Origin: Escherichia sp. ESNIH1 | Lineage (GTDB): Bacteria; Pseudomonadota; Gammaproteobacteria; Enterobacterales; Enterobacteriaceae | Assembly: GCA_002918705.1 (NCBI GenBank) | Contig: PQKR01000002.1 | Span: 186,001-250,000 of the forward strand | Reading direction: 5' to 3' | Length of the DNA: 64,000 bases | Shown here: positions 9,917 through 20,995 of the stretch, piece by piece | Layout: the number at the start of each line of letters is the position of its first letter | Position numbering within the stretch: the stretch's first letter is position 1 | Translations under genes and position numbers: made by a program | The notes under the pieces: generated by a model | Seen by the model: only the letters and a program-made list of their open reading frames with translations | What the model was told of the DNA's origin: nothing | Databases searched by the model: none

Positions 9917-11002
9917 ATGGCAGGAAACAGTATTGGACAACTCTTTCGCGTGACCACCTTCGGGGAGTCACATGGCCTGGCGCTCGGCTGCATTGTCGAC
10001 GGCGTACCACCGGGGATCGCCCTGAGCGAAGCCGATCTGCAGCACGATCTGGATCGCCGCCGTCCGGGCACCTCACGCTATACCACCCAGCGCCGCGAGC
10101 CGGATCGGGTGAAGATCCTCTCCGGCGTTTTTGAAGGGGTGACCACCGGCACCAGCATCGGCCTGCTGATTGAGAATACCGATCAGCGCTCGCAGGACTA
10201 CAGCGCTATCAAAGACGTCTTTCGTCCTGGCCACGCGGACTACACCTACGAGCAGAAGTATGGTCTGCGCGACTACCGTGGCGGCGGCCGCTCCTCGGCC
10301 CGTGAAACGGCTATGCGCGTGGCGGCAGGGGCAATTGCCAAAAAATTCCTCGCGGAAAAATTGGGCATCACCGTTCGCGGCTGCCTGACCCAGATGGGCG
10401 ATATCCCGCTGGAGATTAAAGCCTGGGACCAGGTTGAGCAGAACCCGTTTTTCTGCCCGGATCCAGACAAGATTGAAGCTCTTGATGAGCTGATGCGCGC
10501 CCTGAAAAAAGAGGGCGACTCCATCGGGGCGAAGATCACCGTGGTCGCCGACGGCGTGCCGCCGGGGCTGGGCGAGCCGGTGTTTGACCGTCTCGATGCC
10601 GATATTGCCCACGCGCTGATGAGCATCAACGCCGTGAAAGGCGTAGAGATTGGCGAAGGCTTTGCGTCGGTAGCCCTGCGCGGCAGCGAAAACCGGGACG
10701 AGATCACTCACGCAGGCTTTACCAGCAACCACGCGGGCGGCATTCTCGGTGGCATCAGCAGCGGCCAGCAGATTGTCGCCAATATTGCCCTGAAGCCGAC
10801 CTCCAGCATTACCGTGCCGGGGAAAACCATCAACCGCAGCGGGGAAGAGGTGGAGATGATCACCAAAGGTCGTCACGATCCCTGCGTGGGCATTCGTGCT
10901 GTCCCGATTGCCGAAGCGATGCTGGCGATTGTCCTGATGGATCACTTCCTGCGCCAGCGGGCGCAAAATGCGGACGTAACGACAACGATCCCACGCTGGT
11001 AA
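9917..11002 (+). CDS. aroC: AroC, chorismate synthase
   Basis: A 361-residue protein, the same length as E. coli AroC. Family signatures are visible: GESHG near residue 15, the arginine-rich FMN/EPSP-binding [13 protein letters not shown] near 47-59, [10 protein letters not shown] near 125 and [14 protein letters not shown] near 265. It converts EPSP to chorismate with reduced FMN, the last step of the shikimate pathway. A GTG directly precedes the ATG; ATG with GTGGAGCC upstream is preferred. mepA begins three bases after the stop. Confidence 0.97.
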   Translation: MAGNSIGQLFRVTTFGESHGLALGCIVDGVPPGIALSEADLQHDLDRRRPGTSRYTTQRREPDRVKILSGVFEGVTTGTSIGLLIENTDQRSQDYSAIKDVFRPGHADYTYEQKYGLRDYRGGGRSSARETAMRVAAGAIAKKFLAEKLGITVRGCLTQMGDIPLEIKAWDQVEQNPFFCPDPDKIEALDELMRALKKEGDSIGAKITVVADGVPPGLGEPVFDRLDADIAHALMSINAVKGVEIGEGFASVALRGSENRDEITHAGFTSNHAGGILGGISSGQQIVANIALKPTSSITVPGKTINRSGEEVEMITKGRHDPCVGIRAVPIAEAMLAIVLMDHFLRQRAQNADVTTTIPRW

Positions 11003-11005
11003 ACG

Positions 11006-11830
11006 ATGAAAAAAACGCTCATTGCGCTGCTGGCGGTGCTCGCCAGCCATGCCACGCTTGCGGCGACGCCGTGGCAGAAAATCACCCATCCGATTGCCGG
11101 GAGCGCGCAGTCGGTGGGCGCGTTCTCCAACGGCTGTATCGTCGGCGCGAGCGCGCTGCCGATTCAGTCCGACACCTATCAGGTGATGCGCACCGATCAG
11201 CGCCGCTACTTTGGCCACCCCGACCTGGTGCAGTTTATTCAGCGCCTCAGCGGACGGGTACACAATCTCGGCCTCGGAACGGTGCTGATAGGGGACATGG
11301 GCATGCCCGCCGGTGGACGCTTTAATGGCGGTCACGCCAGCCACCAGACCGGGCTGGACGTCGATATCTTCTTACAGCTGCCAAAAACGCGCTGGAGCGC
11401 GGCGCAGCTGCTGAAGCCCCAGGCGCTGGATCTGGTCTCCCAGGACGGCAAGCATGTGGTCTCCTCCCTGTGGCAGCCGGAAATCAGCCAGCTGATTAAG
11501 CTGGCCGCGGAAGATAACGACGTGACGCGCATCTTTGTTAACCCGGCCATTAAGCAGCAGCTGTGCGAAGATGCAGGAACCGATCGCGACTGGCTGCGCA
11601 AGGTGCGTCCGTGGTTCCAGCACCGGGCGCATATGCACGTTCGCCTGCGCTGCCCGGCAGATAGCCTGGAGTGCGTCGATCAACCTCTGCCGCCGCCGGG
11701 TGACGGCTGTGGCGCGGAGCTGCAAAGCTGGTTTGAACCACCTAAACCTGCCTCAACGAAGCCTGAGAAGAAGACACCGCCGCCGTTGCCGCCTTCCTGC
11801 CAGGCGCTACTGGACGAGCATGTACTTTAA
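11006..11830 (+). CDS. mepA: MepA, penicillin-insensitive murein endopeptidase
   Basis: A 274-residue periplasmic enzyme with a cleavable signal peptide ([20 protein letters not shown]). Zinc-binding LAS-family residues are visible: [11 protein letters not shown] near residue 110-120 and HMHVRL near 211. It hydrolyses D-Ala-meso-DAP crosslinks in peptidoglycan. The C-terminal 30 residues are Pro/Lys-rich. It sits between aroC and yfcA and shares one base with yfcA, so co-expression is likely. Confidence 0.96.
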   Translation: MKKTLIALLAVLASHATLAATPWQKITHPIAGSAQSVGAFSNGCIVGASALPIQSDTYQVMRTDQRRYFGHPDLVQFIQRLSGRVHNLGLGTVLIGDMGMPAGGRFNGGHASHQTGLDVDIFLQLPKTRWSAAQLLKPQALDLVSQDGKHVVSSLWQPEISQLIKLAAEDNDVTRIFVNPAIKQQLCEDAGTDRDWLRKVRPWFQHRAHMHVRLRCPADSLECVDQPLPPPGDGCGAELQSWFEPPKPASTKPEKKTPPPLPPSCQALLDEHVL

Positions 11831-12642
11831 TGGAAAATTTTAGCGATCTCTTTTTGGTCTCGCCGCTGCTGCTGGCAGTGCTGTTTTTCGTCGCTCTGCT
11901 GGCCGGATTTATTGATGCCCTGGCGGGTGGCGGCGGGTTGCTTACCGTCCCCGCGCTGCTGGCGGCAGGCATGACGCCGGCCCAGGCGCTGGCGACCAAC
12001 AAGCTACAGGCCTGCGGCGGCTCCCTCTCGTCAACGATCTACTTTCTGCGCCGTGGCGTGGTAAAGCTCGGCGATCAGAAACTCAATATTCTCATGACCT
12101 TTATCGGTTCGACGACGGGGGCGCTGCTGGTACAGCATGTGCAGTCCGACATACTGCGTCAGATCTTGCCCATATTAGTCATCGGTATTGGCCTCTACTT
12201 TTTGCTGATGCCGAAGCTGGGTGAAGAGGATCGCCAGCGGCGTCTCTACGGCCTGCCGTTTGCGCTGGTCGCCGGAGGCTGCGTGGGCTTCTACGACGGC
12301 TTTTTCGGCCCCGGCGCAGGGTCATTCTATGCCCTGGCGTTTGTCACGCTCTGCGGCTACAACCTGGCGAAATCCACCGCGCACGCCAAGGTGCTTAACG
12401 CCACCTCGAATCTCGGCGGCCTACTGCTGTTTATCATCGGCGGCAAGGTGGTATGGGCCACCGGGTTTGTGATGCTTGCCGGGCAGTTTATCGGCGCACG
12501 CCTCGGCTCGCGGCTGGTGCTGAGCAAAGGGCAGAAGCTGATCCGCCCGATGATCGTTATCGTTTCGGCGGTGATGAGCGCCAAACTTCTTTTTGACAGT
12601 CACGGACAGGAGATCCTCCACTGGGTGGGGATACACGCATGA
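11830..12642 (+). CDS. yfcA: YfcA, TSUP-family (TauE/SafE) membrane protein
   Basis: A 270-residue integral membrane protein (K-12 YfcA 269) with about eight hydrophobic segments and the TSUP-family glycine-rich motifs FIDALAGGGGLLTVPALL near residue 26 and GFYDGFFGPGAGSF near 155. TSUP members export or take up sulphite, taurine-derived sulphonates or other organic anions; the substrate of YfcA is not known. It overlaps mepA by one base and epmC by four. Confidence 0.93.
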   Translation: MENFSDLFLVSPLLLAVLFFVALLAGFIDALAGGGGLLTVPALLAAGMTPAQALATNKLQACGGSLSSTIYFLRRGVVKLGDQKLNILMTFIGSTTGALLVQHVQSDILRQILPILVIGIGLYFLLMPKLGEEDRQRRLYGLPFALVAGGCVGFYDGFFGPGAGSFYALAFVTLCGYNLAKSTAHAKVLNATSNLGGLLLFIIGGKVVWATGFVMLAGQFIGARLGSRLVLSKGQKLIRPMIVIVSAVMSAKLLFDSHGQEILHWVGIHA

Positions 12643-13190
12643 GCAGTACAACACACCGCTACGAGCAGCTGATTGAGATCTTCAACGGCTGTTTTGCCGA
12701 TGATTTTAATACGCGCCTGGTGAAGGGCGACGACGAGCCTATCTATCTTCCGGCTGATGACGAGGTCGACTATCACCGCATCGTCTTCGCCCACGGTTTT
12801 TACGCCAGCGCGCTGCATGAGATTTCACACTGGTGCGTCGCCGGTAAGGCACGCCGGGAGCTGGTAGACTTCGGCTACTGGTACTGCCCGGACGGTCGTG
12901 ATGCTGCCACCCAGGGGCAGTTTGAGGACGTTGAAGTAAAGCCGCAATCTTTCGAATGGCTCTTTTGCGTGGCGGCGGGCTTCCCGTTTAACGTCAGCTG
13001 CGACAACCTTGAAGGCGACGTTGAGCCGGATCGCATTGCCTTCCAGCGCCGGGTGCATGCCCAGGTGATGACCTGGCTGGAGCAGGGGATCCCCGAGCGT
13101 CCGGCCCGCTTTATCAAGGCATTACAGGATTATTATCACACGCCGTCTTTAACGGCAGACCAGTTCCCGTGGCCGAACGATCTCAACTAG
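12639..13190 (+). CDS. epmC: EpmC, elongation factor P hydroxylase
   Basis: A 183-residue protein (E. coli EpmC/YfcM is 182) with the family pattern ALHEISHWCVAGKARRE near residue 55, whose His and Glu residues are candidate metal ligands, and FGYWYCPDGRD near 78. In E. coli EpmC hydroxylates the beta-lysylated lysine of EF-P after EpmA and EpmB act. The ATGA overlap with yfcA indicates coupling. Confidence 0.94.
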   Translation: MSSTTHRYEQLIEIFNGCFADDFNTRLVKGDDEPIYLPADDEVDYHRIVFAHGFYASALHEISHWCVAGKARRELVDFGYWYCPDGRDAATQGQFEDVEVKPQSFEWLFCVAAGFPFNVSCDNLEGDVEPDRIAFQRRVHAQVMTWLEQGIPERPARFIKALQDYYHTPSLTADQFPWPNDLN

Positions 13191-13218
13191 CGCCACGGTT
13201 TTTTAAAGAGGAAAGAAG

Positions 13219-13494
13219 ATGATCGCGGAATTTGAATCACGCATTCTGGCGTTAATTGATGACATGGTTGAGCACGCCAGTGACGATGAGCTTTTCGCCA
13301 GCGGTTACCTGAGCGGCCACCTGACGCTGGCCGTCGCCGTACTGGAAAACGGTGACGATCACTCCCCGGAGGCGGTGTACGCCCAGGTGACCTCCAGCCT
13401 CGAGCAGGCGATTCAGGGCGGCGAGCTCTCTCCGCGCGATCAGGTGCTGGTGCTGGAGATGTGGGAGAAGCTCTACCAGCAGGCTAAAGCCTAA
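13219..13494 (+). CDS. yfcL: YfcL family protein of unknown function
   Basis: A 91-residue acidic, mostly helical protein matching YfcL. AAAGAGGAAAGAAG gives a strong ribosome site. It closes the prmB-to-yfcL run and precedes a REP-type repeat. No catalytic motif is visible and no function is assigned. Confidence 0.92.
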   Translation: MIAEFESRILALIDDMVEHASDDELFASGYLSGHLTLAVAVLENGDDHSPEAVYAQVTSSLEQAIQGGELSPRDQVLVLEMWEKLYQQAKA

Positions 13495-13505
13495 GCTGCG
13501 CTCAC

Positions 13506-13584
13506 GCCCGGCGGCGCAACGCTTGCCGGGCCTACAAATGGCACCGAGCCACCGTAGGCCGGGCAAACGCAGTGCCGCCCGGCG
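13506..13584. repeat. REP/BIME-type inverted repeat pair between yfcL and mnmC
   Basis: Two palindromic units in opposite orientation: CGCCCGGCGGCGCAACGCTT followed by GCCGGGCCTAC (13506-13536), and the inverse GTAGGCCGGGCAAACGCAGT followed by GCCGCCCGGCG (13554-13584). This is the enterobacterial REP layout between convergent genes, and may end or stabilise both transcripts. Confidence 0.85.
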
Positions 13585-13593
13585 AAACCATCG

Positions 13594-15606
13594 TTAAATC
13601 TGAGCGCGCTTCACTGCTTTACCCTTCAACAGTTTTCTCACCCACAGACGATTAGGATTCAGCGCCGCCAGGGTCTCAGCCTCCAGCGGGATCGGCTCGT
13701 CGCTCATCTGCGCCGCGAGGATCTCAGCCGCCAGCGGCGCGCTGCACAGCCCGCGTGAACCCAGCGCGCCGAGCATATACAGCCCTGTATGCACCGGAGC
13801 AGAGATAGCGCTCTCCTGATGCTCGGACAACTCTGCATAGTTCGTCAAAATAGCCTCATAATCGGCGACGTTGCCAATCATAGGCAGATGATCGCGCGTG
13901 GCGCAGCGCACGCCGCAGCGAGCGGATTTGCCGCTGACGTCTACCTCTTTTGCCCACTCCGCCTCTGGGAAGCAGTCTATTAACCGCTGGCGGTTGTGCT
14001 GCTGATCCTCTTCGCTGTAGCTCGCCTCCTGCTGGCCGCGATGGTAGCTCGCGCCGATGCAGTGCTCGCCGTTAGCGGGATTCTGCGGCGTCAGGTAGCC
14101 GTCATAGCACAGCACCTGGCGCAGCGCCGACAGCCCAGGGCGGGCAGGGATATGGCTCACCTGGCCGCCGACAGCGTAGACCGGCAGGTTCTCTGTCTGG
14201 GTAAACTGATTTATGCGGTGACCGTTCGCCAGTACCACCGTCTGATGGCAGGCGCTTTCGCCTTGAGTAAACGTCAGTTGCCAGCCCGCCTCCGTGGCGG
14301 TGAGGGCGTTAACCTCGGATTGATAATACACGCGCAGGCCCTGAGAGACCGCCAGGGCCAGCGCGGCGGCGGTGAGCTGAGCAGGGCAGAGCCAGCCGCC
14401 TGCCGGGTACTGAATGCCGCCGCAGCCGGTATCCACCCCGGTAGTGGCCTTAACCGCCTCGGCATCCACCGCCACGGCCACTTCAGGAGGAAGCTCCAGG
14501 CTAAGCATCTGGGCAATCTTCTGCTGGCTCTTCTCGTCCCAGCCAAGCTGGGTGACGCCGCACCAGTCACGATCGAACTCAAGCGGCAGGGTATCGTAGA
14601 GCCTGCGGGCGAAGGTAAAGGCAGCGGGGAAAAAGCTGGCCAGGGCCGGGTCGTGGGCGCTCAGCAGCGGATAGAGCGCTCCCTGGCGATTGCCGGATGC
14701 GCCCTTAGCGGGTGCGTCATCGGCGCAGTAGAGCGTCACCTGCCAGCCCCGGCGCAGCAGGGAGAGTGAGAGCAGGGCGCTGGCGATGCCGCCGCCGACA
14801 ATCGCCACCTCCTGACCTGCCGCTGGGGTACGGGCAAACCACGGCGTGCGTGACGGGACGCTGAGCGTCTGCTGCATCTCGCCGGTCAGCATCTCACGCT
14901 TGCGGCCAAACCCTTTCCTTTTTTGCATAGTGAAGCCCGCCTCCTGCAACCCCCGGCGGACAAATCCGGCGGAGGTAAAGGTCGCGAGCGTGCCACCGGG
15001 GCGCGCCAGGCGGGCCAGGGCGCTGAACAGCGTCGGCGTCCACATATCCGGGTTTTTCGCCGGAGCGAAGCCGTCGAGAAACCAGGCGTCAACCTTCTGG
15101 TTGAGGGAATCATCCAGCGCGTCGGTTAAGCTATTAATATCGCCAAACCAGAGATCGAGCGTGATGCGCCCGTCCGCCAGCAGCAGACGATGGCAGCCCG
15201 GCATGGCGTGGGGCCACTGGGCCTGGAGCTGTTCAGCCCAGGGGGCCAGCTCGGGCCAGTGCCGGTGCGCCAGGACGAGATCCGCCGCTTTCAGCGGGAA
15301 TTTTTCAAAACTGATGAAATGTAATCTTTGCAGCGTAGCCTGCGGGTGGGCGAGCAAAAAATCATCAAACGCCTGCCACAGCGTGAGAAAGTTTAGTCCG
15401 GTGCCGAAGCCGCTCTCGGCAACGATAAACAGCGAGCGCGGATGCAGCGGAAAACGGCTGCTGAGCTGGTTGCCCTCGAGGAAAACATGGCGGGTCTCCT
15501 CCAGTCCATTATCATTAGAGAAATAGACGTCGTCGAAATCTCGGGAAACAGGTGTACCCTCAGCGTTGAATTCGAGGTTGGCAGATTGTATAGCGGTTTG
15601 TTTCAC
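13594..15606 (-). CDS. mnmC: MnmC, bifunctional tRNA mnm5s2U34 biosynthesis enzyme
   Basis: A 670-residue fusion (E. coli 668). The N-terminal methyltransferase domain (SAM motif [11 protein letters not shown] near residue 65, [15 protein letters not shown] near 180) methylates nm5U34; the C-terminal FAD domain begins near 265 with [18 protein letters not shown] and removes the carboxymethyl group from cmnm5U34. The frame stays open 34 codons upstream, but the GTG at 15604-15606 gives [13 protein letters not shown], aligned with the K-12 start, and leaves the fabB control region free. Divergent from fabB. Confidence 0.95.
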   Translation of the reverse strand: MKQTAIQSANLEFNAEGTPVSRDFDDVYFSNDNGLEETRHVFLEGNQLSSRFPLHPRSLFIVAESGFGTGLNFLTLWQAFDDFLLAHPQATLQRLHFISFEKFPLKAADLVLAHRHWPELAPWAEQLQAQWPHAMPGCHRLLLADGRITLDLWFGDINSLTDALDDSLNQKVDAWFLDGFAPAKNPDMWTPTLFSALARLARPGGTLATFTSAGFVRRGLQEAGFTMQKRKGFGRKREMLTGEMQQTLSVPSRTPWFARTPAAGQEVAIVGGGIASALLSLSLLRRGWQVTLYCADDAPAKGASGNRQGALYPLLSAHDPALASFFPAAFTFARRLYDTLPLEFDRDWCGVTQLGWDEKSQQKIAQMLSLELPPEVAVAVDAEAVKATTGVDTGCGGIQYPAGGWLCPAQLTAAALALAVSQGLRVYYQSEVNALTATEAGWQLTFTQGESACHQTVVLANGHRINQFTQTENLPVYAVGGQVSHIPARPGLSALRQVLCYDGYLTPQNPANGEHCIGASYHRGQQEASYSEEDQQHNRQRLIDCFPEAEWAKEVDVSGKSARCGVRCATRDHLPMIGNVADYEAILTNYAELSEHQESAISAPVHTGLYMLGALGSRGLCSAPLAAEILAAQMSDEPIPLEAETLAALNPNRLWVRKLLKGKAVKRAQI

Positions 15607-15681
15607 GTAAGTTACTCGCGTGGCAGGCAGTGGCACGATCTTAACGATGTCGGCCCGTTGGCGCAAATTTCTCCAGAAATT

Positions 15682-15697
15682 GGCTGATCGGACTTGT
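15682..15697 (+). promoter_or_regulatory. FadR activator site of fabB (putative)
   Basis: GGCTGATCGGACTTGT matches the FadR consensus well and is nearly identical to what I recall of the E. coli fabB site. It lies about 40-55 bases upstream of the -10 element, a position fitting activation. Confidence 0.75.
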
Positions 15698-15700
15698 TCG

Positions 15701-15716
15701 GCGTACAACTGTACGC
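15701..15716. promoter_or_regulatory. FabR-type palindrome of fabB (putative)
   Basis: GCGTACA-AC-TGTACGC is a perfect inverted repeat directly downstream of the FadR site. E. coli fabA and fabB carry a FabR palindrome in this position; FabR represses unsaturated fatty-acid synthesis. Confidence 0.7.
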
Positions 15717-15735
15717 TATCTTGCGAATCGAATCT

Positions 15736-15741
15736 TATAAT
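15736..15741 (+). promoter_or_regulatory. fabB promoter -10 hexamer
   Basis: Perfect TATAAT 24 bases before the fabB ATG. No good -35 hexamer is found 16-18 bases upstream, consistent with dependence on the upstream activator site. Confidence 0.65.
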
Positions 15742-15764
15742 AGTGCGACTTACAGAGGTATTGA

Positions 15765-16982
15765 ATGAAACGTGCAGTGATTACTGGCCTGGGCATCGTT
15801 TCCAGCATCGGTAATAACCAGCAGGAAGTCCTCGCATCTCTGCGTGAAGGGCGCTCAGGGATCACTTTCTCCCAGGAATTTCACGATTCCGGTATGCGCA
15901 GCCACGTCTGGGGTAATGTAAAACTGGACACCACGGGCATGATTGACCGCAAAGTGGTGCGTTTCATGAACGATGCCGCCATCTACGCCTTCCTCTCTAT
16001 GCAGGAGGCCATCGCTGATGCTGGCCTGAGCGAAGAGGTTTACCAGAATAATCCACGCGTGGGCCTGATTGCCGGCTCCGGCGGCTCCTCCAAAGCGCAG
16101 GTCTTCGGTGCGGACGCCATGCGTAGCCCGCGCGGCCTGAAAGCGGTTGGCCCGTACGTGGTGACCAAAGCGATGGGCTCGGCGGTCTCCGCCTGCCTCG
16201 CCACGCCGTTCAAAATCCACGGCGTAAACTACTCTATCAGCTCCGCCTGTGCGACCTCTGCACACTGTATCGGTAACGCGGTTGAGCAGATCCAGCTGGG
16301 CAAACAGGATATCGTCTTTGCCGGCGGCGGCGAAGAGCTGGGCTGGGAAATGGCCTGTGAGTTCGACGCGATGGGCGCGCTCTCGACCAAGTACAACGAC
16401 GAGCCGGCGAAAGCCTCCCGTACCTACGATGCAAACCGTGACGGTTTCGTTATCGCAGGCGGCGGCGGTATGGTCGTGGTGGAAGAGCTGGAGCACGCTC
16501 TGGCACGCGGCGCGAAAATCTACGCTGAGATCGTGGGCTACGGCGCCACCTCCGACGGTGCTGACATGGTGGCTCCGTCTGGTGAAGGTGCCGTGCGCTG
16601 CATGCAGATGGCGATGCACGGTCTGGACACCCCGATCGACTACCTCAACTCCCACGGCACCTCTACGCCGGTAGGCGACGTGAAAGAGCTGGGTGCGATC
16701 CGTGAAGTCTTCGGTGACAACAGCCCGGCTATCTCTGCCACCAAAGCCATGACCGGCCACTCGCTGGGCGCGGCAGGTGTGCAGGAAGCGATCTACTCTC
16801 TGCTGATGCTGGAGCACGGTTTTATTGCCCCGAGCATCAACATCGAAGAGATGGACGAGAAAGCAGAAGGCCTGAACATCGTCACCGAGACCACCGAGCG
16901 TGAGCTGAACACCGTGATGTCCAACAGCTTCGGCTTTGGCGGCACCAACGCCACCCTCGTGATGCGCAAGCTGAACAAATAG
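15765..16982 (+). CDS. fabB: FabB, 3-oxoacyl-[ACP] synthase I
   Basis: A 405-residue KAS I. The acyl-binding Cys162 is in SSACATSAH, and the two catalytic histidines are in [11 protein letters not shown] near 297 and TGHSLGAAG near 332. It elongates acyl-ACPs and is required for unsaturated fatty acids downstream of FabA. One residue is missing in the loop near 108 relative to K-12, harmless in appearance. AGAGGTATTGA gives the ribosome site. FadR and FabR-like sites lie upstream and a strong terminator downstream. Confidence 0.97.
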   Translation: MKRAVITGLGIVSSIGNNQQEVLASLREGRSGITFSQEFHDSGMRSHVWGNVKLDTTGMIDRKVVRFMNDAAIYAFLSMQEAIADAGLSEEVYQNNPRVGLIAGSGGSSKAQVFGADAMRSPRGLKAVGPYVVTKAMGSAVSACLATPFKIHGVNYSISSACATSAHCIGNAVEQIQLGKQDIVFAGGGEELGWEMACEFDAMGALSTKYNDEPAKASRTYDANRDGFVIAGGGGMVVVEELEHALARGAKIYAEIVGYGATSDGADMVAPSGEGAVRCMQMAMHGLDTPIDYLNSHGTSTPVGDVKELGAIREVFGDNSPAISATKAMTGHSLGAAGVQEAIYSLLMLEHGFIAPSINIEEMDEKAEGLNIVTETTERELNTVMSNSFGFGGTNATLVMRKLNK

Positions 16983-16998
16983 TTGCCCTCCGGCAAAA

Positions 16999-17027
16999 TA
17001 AAAAGGAGCCTGCAGGCTCCTTTTTTT
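16999..17027 (+). terminator. Rho-independent terminator of fabB
   Basis: Palindrome GGAGCCTGCAGGCTCC (17005-17020) preceded by an A-run and followed by seven Ts. Confidence 0.92.
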
Positions 17028-17063
17028 ATGGCTAACGGTCCTGGTTCCAGCAAGGTTGGCTCC

Positions 17064-17140
17064 GTAGGCCGTGCAAGCTTGCACCGCCCGGCGTTGATGT
17101 CGCTATGTCGGGTGGCGGCTTACGCCTTACCCGACCTACT
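17064..17140. repeat. REP-like palindromic units downstream of fabB
   Basis: A degenerate unit GTAGGCCGTGCAAGCTTGCA followed by CCGCCCGGCG, then GTCGGGTGGCGGCTTACGCC followed by TTACCCGACCTAC, in inverted arrangement as in REP pairs. Located at the start of the fabB/flk accessory insertion. Confidence 0.75.
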
Positions 17141-17215
17141 TATAAGGACAGAGCCACGGGCAATTATGTGACATGGGTCCGGCAATCTGCCGCATCGGTT
17201 GCTATCCTCCAGTAG

Positions 17216-18670
<1,455 letters not shown>

Positions 18671-18678
18671 CGGGACAA

Positions 18679-18704
18679 GCCAGTCAGCGGCTGCGCTGAC
18701 TGGC
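18679..18704. terminator. Stem-loop between the GH1 gene and the SDR gene
   Basis: GCCAGTCAGCG and CGCTGACTGGC are perfect 11-base arms around a 4-base loop, between convergent genes. No T-tract follows on either strand, so it may be a bidirectional weak terminator or an mRNA-stabilising hairpin. Confidence 0.6.
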
Positions 18705-18716
18705 ATCACATGACGA

Positions 18717-19781
18717 TCAGGGGATAATGCGCTCGCTCTTCAGCCGATCGAATAGGCCGGTAAAGGCGTCCAGCGTGCTGCGATAGCCGATAAATCCGGC
18801 CTTGCGGCTTTTACTCATGTCGGTAAAAGCCTCCATCGGACGGCCCAGGTCGGCATCGGTATGCCACCAGGAGACCAGCTTGTTGATGTCCGCCTCACGC
18901 AGCTGATGGTGCGCGGCAATCGTCCGCCAGGCGGCCTCGGCCTCCAGCATCCGGCCCTCCAGGGGCATCATCTTCTCAGGGTAGGGCGCGGCCTCAATAC
19001 CAAAATACGCGGCGAGGCGCGGCCACAGCCACTTCCAGCGGAACACGTCCCCGTTAACGGCGTTGAAGTCCTGGTTTGCCGCCGTCGGGCTGGTGGCTGC
19101 CCACTCCAGCTGCTCGGCCAGCAGGCCAGCATCGGTGACGTCCGACACGCCGTTCCACTGTTCGGGGGAGCCAGGGAAGATAAACGGCCAGCCTTTCTCC
19201 CGGCACAGGGTGGCGTAGACTGCCAGCGTCTGGCCCATGTTCATGGCATTGCCCAGCGCATAGCCGACAATGGTATGTGGACGATGCACGCTCCAGCGGT
19301 AGCCATACTTCTCTGCTCCGGCAAAAAGCTCATCTTCCTGGGCATAGTAGAAGTTCTCCACCGGCTGGCGACCCTGCTCTTCGCGGAAGGGGGTCACCGG
19401 TACTGTGCCTTTACCATAGGCTTCAAACGGGCCAAGGTAGTGCTTAAGCCCGGTGACCAGCGCCACGTGCGCGCCATGTAGACGATTACCCAGCGCCTCA
19501 ATGACGTTTTTCACCATCGCGCCGTTTACGCGGATATTCTCTTTCTCGCTCTCCTGACGCGCCCAGACGCTAAAGAAGAGCGCATCGGGTTTGACCGACT
19601 TTAGCGCCTCGCTGACCGCCGCCGCATCGGTCAGATCCGCCGTCAGGCTGGTACAGCCCGCCAGTACCTCACCGCGTCCGCGTGACAGGCCGGTGACCTC
19701 CCAGCCCTCTTCCAGCAGTTTCTCTGCCAGGGCGCGACCAATTACGCCGCTGATTCCGACTATCAATGCTTTTTTGCGCAT
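18717..19781 (-). CDS. PRISE-like SDR oxidoreductase (progesterone 5-beta-reductase/iridoid synthase type)
   Basis: A 354-residue NAD(P)-dependent Rossmann protein. The nucleotide loop is GISGVIG (Gly9, Gly12, Gly15). The family-specific catalytic segments are TGLKHYLGPFEAYGK near 110-124 (Lys113 as the active-site lysine) and NFYYAQED at 143-150 (active-site tyrosine), and WSVHRPHTIVGYA follows near 163. The C-terminus SKSRKAGFIGY...LKSERIIP also matches the plant progesterone 5-beta-reductase/iridoid synthase group, whose bacterial relatives reduce activated C=C bonds of enones. The natural substrate here is unknown. The ATG at 19781 follows AGGAGAGAGCG and is preferred over an upstream in-frame ATG at 19805. 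It lies 81 bases downstream of flk on the same strand. Confidence 0.85.
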   Translation of the reverse strand: MRKKALIVGISGVIGRALAEKLLEEGWEVTGLSRGRGEVLAGCTSLTADLTDAAAVSEALKSVKPDALFFSVWARQESEKENIRVNGAMVKNVIEALGNRLHGAHVALVTGLKHYLGPFEAYGKGTVPVTPFREEQGRQPVENFYYAQEDELFAGAEKYGYRWSVHRPHTIVGYALGNAMNMGQTLAVYATLCREKGWPFIFPGSPEQWNGVSDVTDAGLLAEQLEWAATSPTAANQDFNAVNGDVFRWKWLWPRLAAYFGIEAAPYPEKMMPLEGRMLEAEAAWRTIAAHHQLREADINKLVSWWHTDADLGRPMEAFTDMSKSRKAGFIGYRSTLDAFTGLFDRLKSERIIP

Positions 19782-19862
19782 CGCTCTCTCCTCTTGATGG
19801 GCCAAATCAAAAGCCTAATAGAGAATTGCGTTGTTATCCCGGTTATCTGCGCCAGGCGCGCG

Positions 19863-20873
19863 TTAAATCACCAGCCAGATAAGCACCAGCACGACCAGCA
19901 GGGCGATAGCAATCAGGCCTGGGCGGGCGGAGAGCGAGCGGAACGATTCCATCACCGGCGCGAACAGCGGGCTATAGATCGGCTGGATATTACGCGGCTC
20001 CAGCAGCGCTTCGTTGCGTTCGGCACGGCGCAGGAAGATGTAGTTAAGCAGATCCTGCACCTGGGCGGTGGTCAGCACCGTCTGCGGCGTCACCTGCCAG
20101 GTCTGCTGGGCATAATCCTGCATGCCCTGCCATTCGCGCGCGTCGAGCGGCTGCTTCAGAGCCGACTGCACCGTATGCAGGGTCGGTGCAGCCTGGGTGC
20201 TTAGCGTCTGGCGCGCCTGTAGCCAGGTGAGCAGGTGAGCAAACTGTTTGGCCGGGATCGGCTCGCCGGTCTTCGCGCCGGAAAGCTCAATCATCGACTG
20301 CCAGATAAGCTTGCTGGACTCACCCGTGGCGGCAGCCAGCTTGGTAACCGCCTGGTTGAGCGTATTATGCTCGGCAGGCAGCATCGGGCGATCGGTGGCC
20401 GGACGCTGCTGCGGCTGGGGGATCGCCAGCTCGCCTTTCTGCAGCATCACCAGCACGGTTTTAAGCTGCTCGGGAGAGAGCTGGCTGAGTGCCGTCTGGC
20501 CAAACTGATGACGGATAAAGTCGCTCACCGCCTGGCGATTGTTGCCCTGGCCCAGCAGCTCGGTGAGCTGGGAAAGCACCTGGCGGTTGGCGTTATTCTG
20601 GACGGCACTCTCCAGGCGCTGAGTCAGGCTCTGCTCGGCGGCAGGGAAGTGTCGGGAGAGCAGCGGTGCGTCGTTTTTTAAACCCAGATCGTGCTTCACC
20701 CCGGCCCAGACTTCGGCGCTCTGCTGCTGCGTCAGGGCCACCAGACGGGTAATCAGCCTCTCCAGCACCGTGCGCTGCTGGGTGGAGAGGGGCTGGTCGC
20801 CTGCGGCTGTGGTGGAGGTGGTCGGCTCTTGCCCGGGAGGGCGCGCCGGCGCACCCTGAATGGGTTGCATCAT
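19863..20873 (-). CDS. flk: Flk, flagellar hook/flagellin checkpoint regulator
   Basis: A 336-residue protein homologous to E. coli and Salmonella Flk (331). The N-terminal part is Pro/Gln-rich, the middle shows the conserved [21 protein letters not shown] and [12 protein letters not shown] segments, and the extreme C-terminus is a single hydrophobic membrane anchor ([17 protein letters not shown]). Flk prevents premature secretion of the anti-sigma factor FlgM before ring assembly is finished. The region near residues 225-300 is more divergent from K-12. Divergent from pdxB. Confidence 0.93.
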   Translation of the reverse strand: MMQPIQGAPARPPGQEPTTSTTAAGDQPLSTQQRTVLERLITRLVALTQQQSAEVWAGVKHDLGLKNDAPLLSRHFPAAEQSLTQRLESAVQNNANRQVLSQLTELLGQGNNRQAVSDFIRHQFGQTALSQLSPEQLKTVLVMLQKGELAIPQPQQRPATDRPMLPAEHNTLNQAVTKLAAATGESSKLIWQSMIELSGAKTGEPIPAKQFAHLLTWLQARQTLSTQAAPTLHTVQSALKQPLDAREWQGMQDYAQQTWQVTPQTVLTTAQVQDLLNYIFLRRAERNEALLEPRNIQPIYSPLFAPVMESFRSLSARPGLIAIALLVVLVLIWLVI

Positions 20874-20995
20874 CTCTGTCCTTATCTCTTACGTATGCGG
20901 CTCGCGTAACGGTCTGCGGCAATGTCGGTATGCCTGGCGGCGAGATTATGGCACACTTGCGCCGTTATCTCCCGTTCTCATACAGGTACCGTAAC

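Noticed and set aside
13506-13584. Possible CRISPR-like repeat
   Set aside because: Only two units in inverted orientation, so it is a REP pair and not a direct-repeat array.
13996-14769. 257-residue frame antisense to mnmC
   Set aside because: The mnmC product is clear on the other strand and covers this span entirely.
15607-15708. 34-codon N-terminal extension of mnmC
   Set aside because: It would cover the FadR site of fabB and has no family match; the GTG at 15606 fits homologues.
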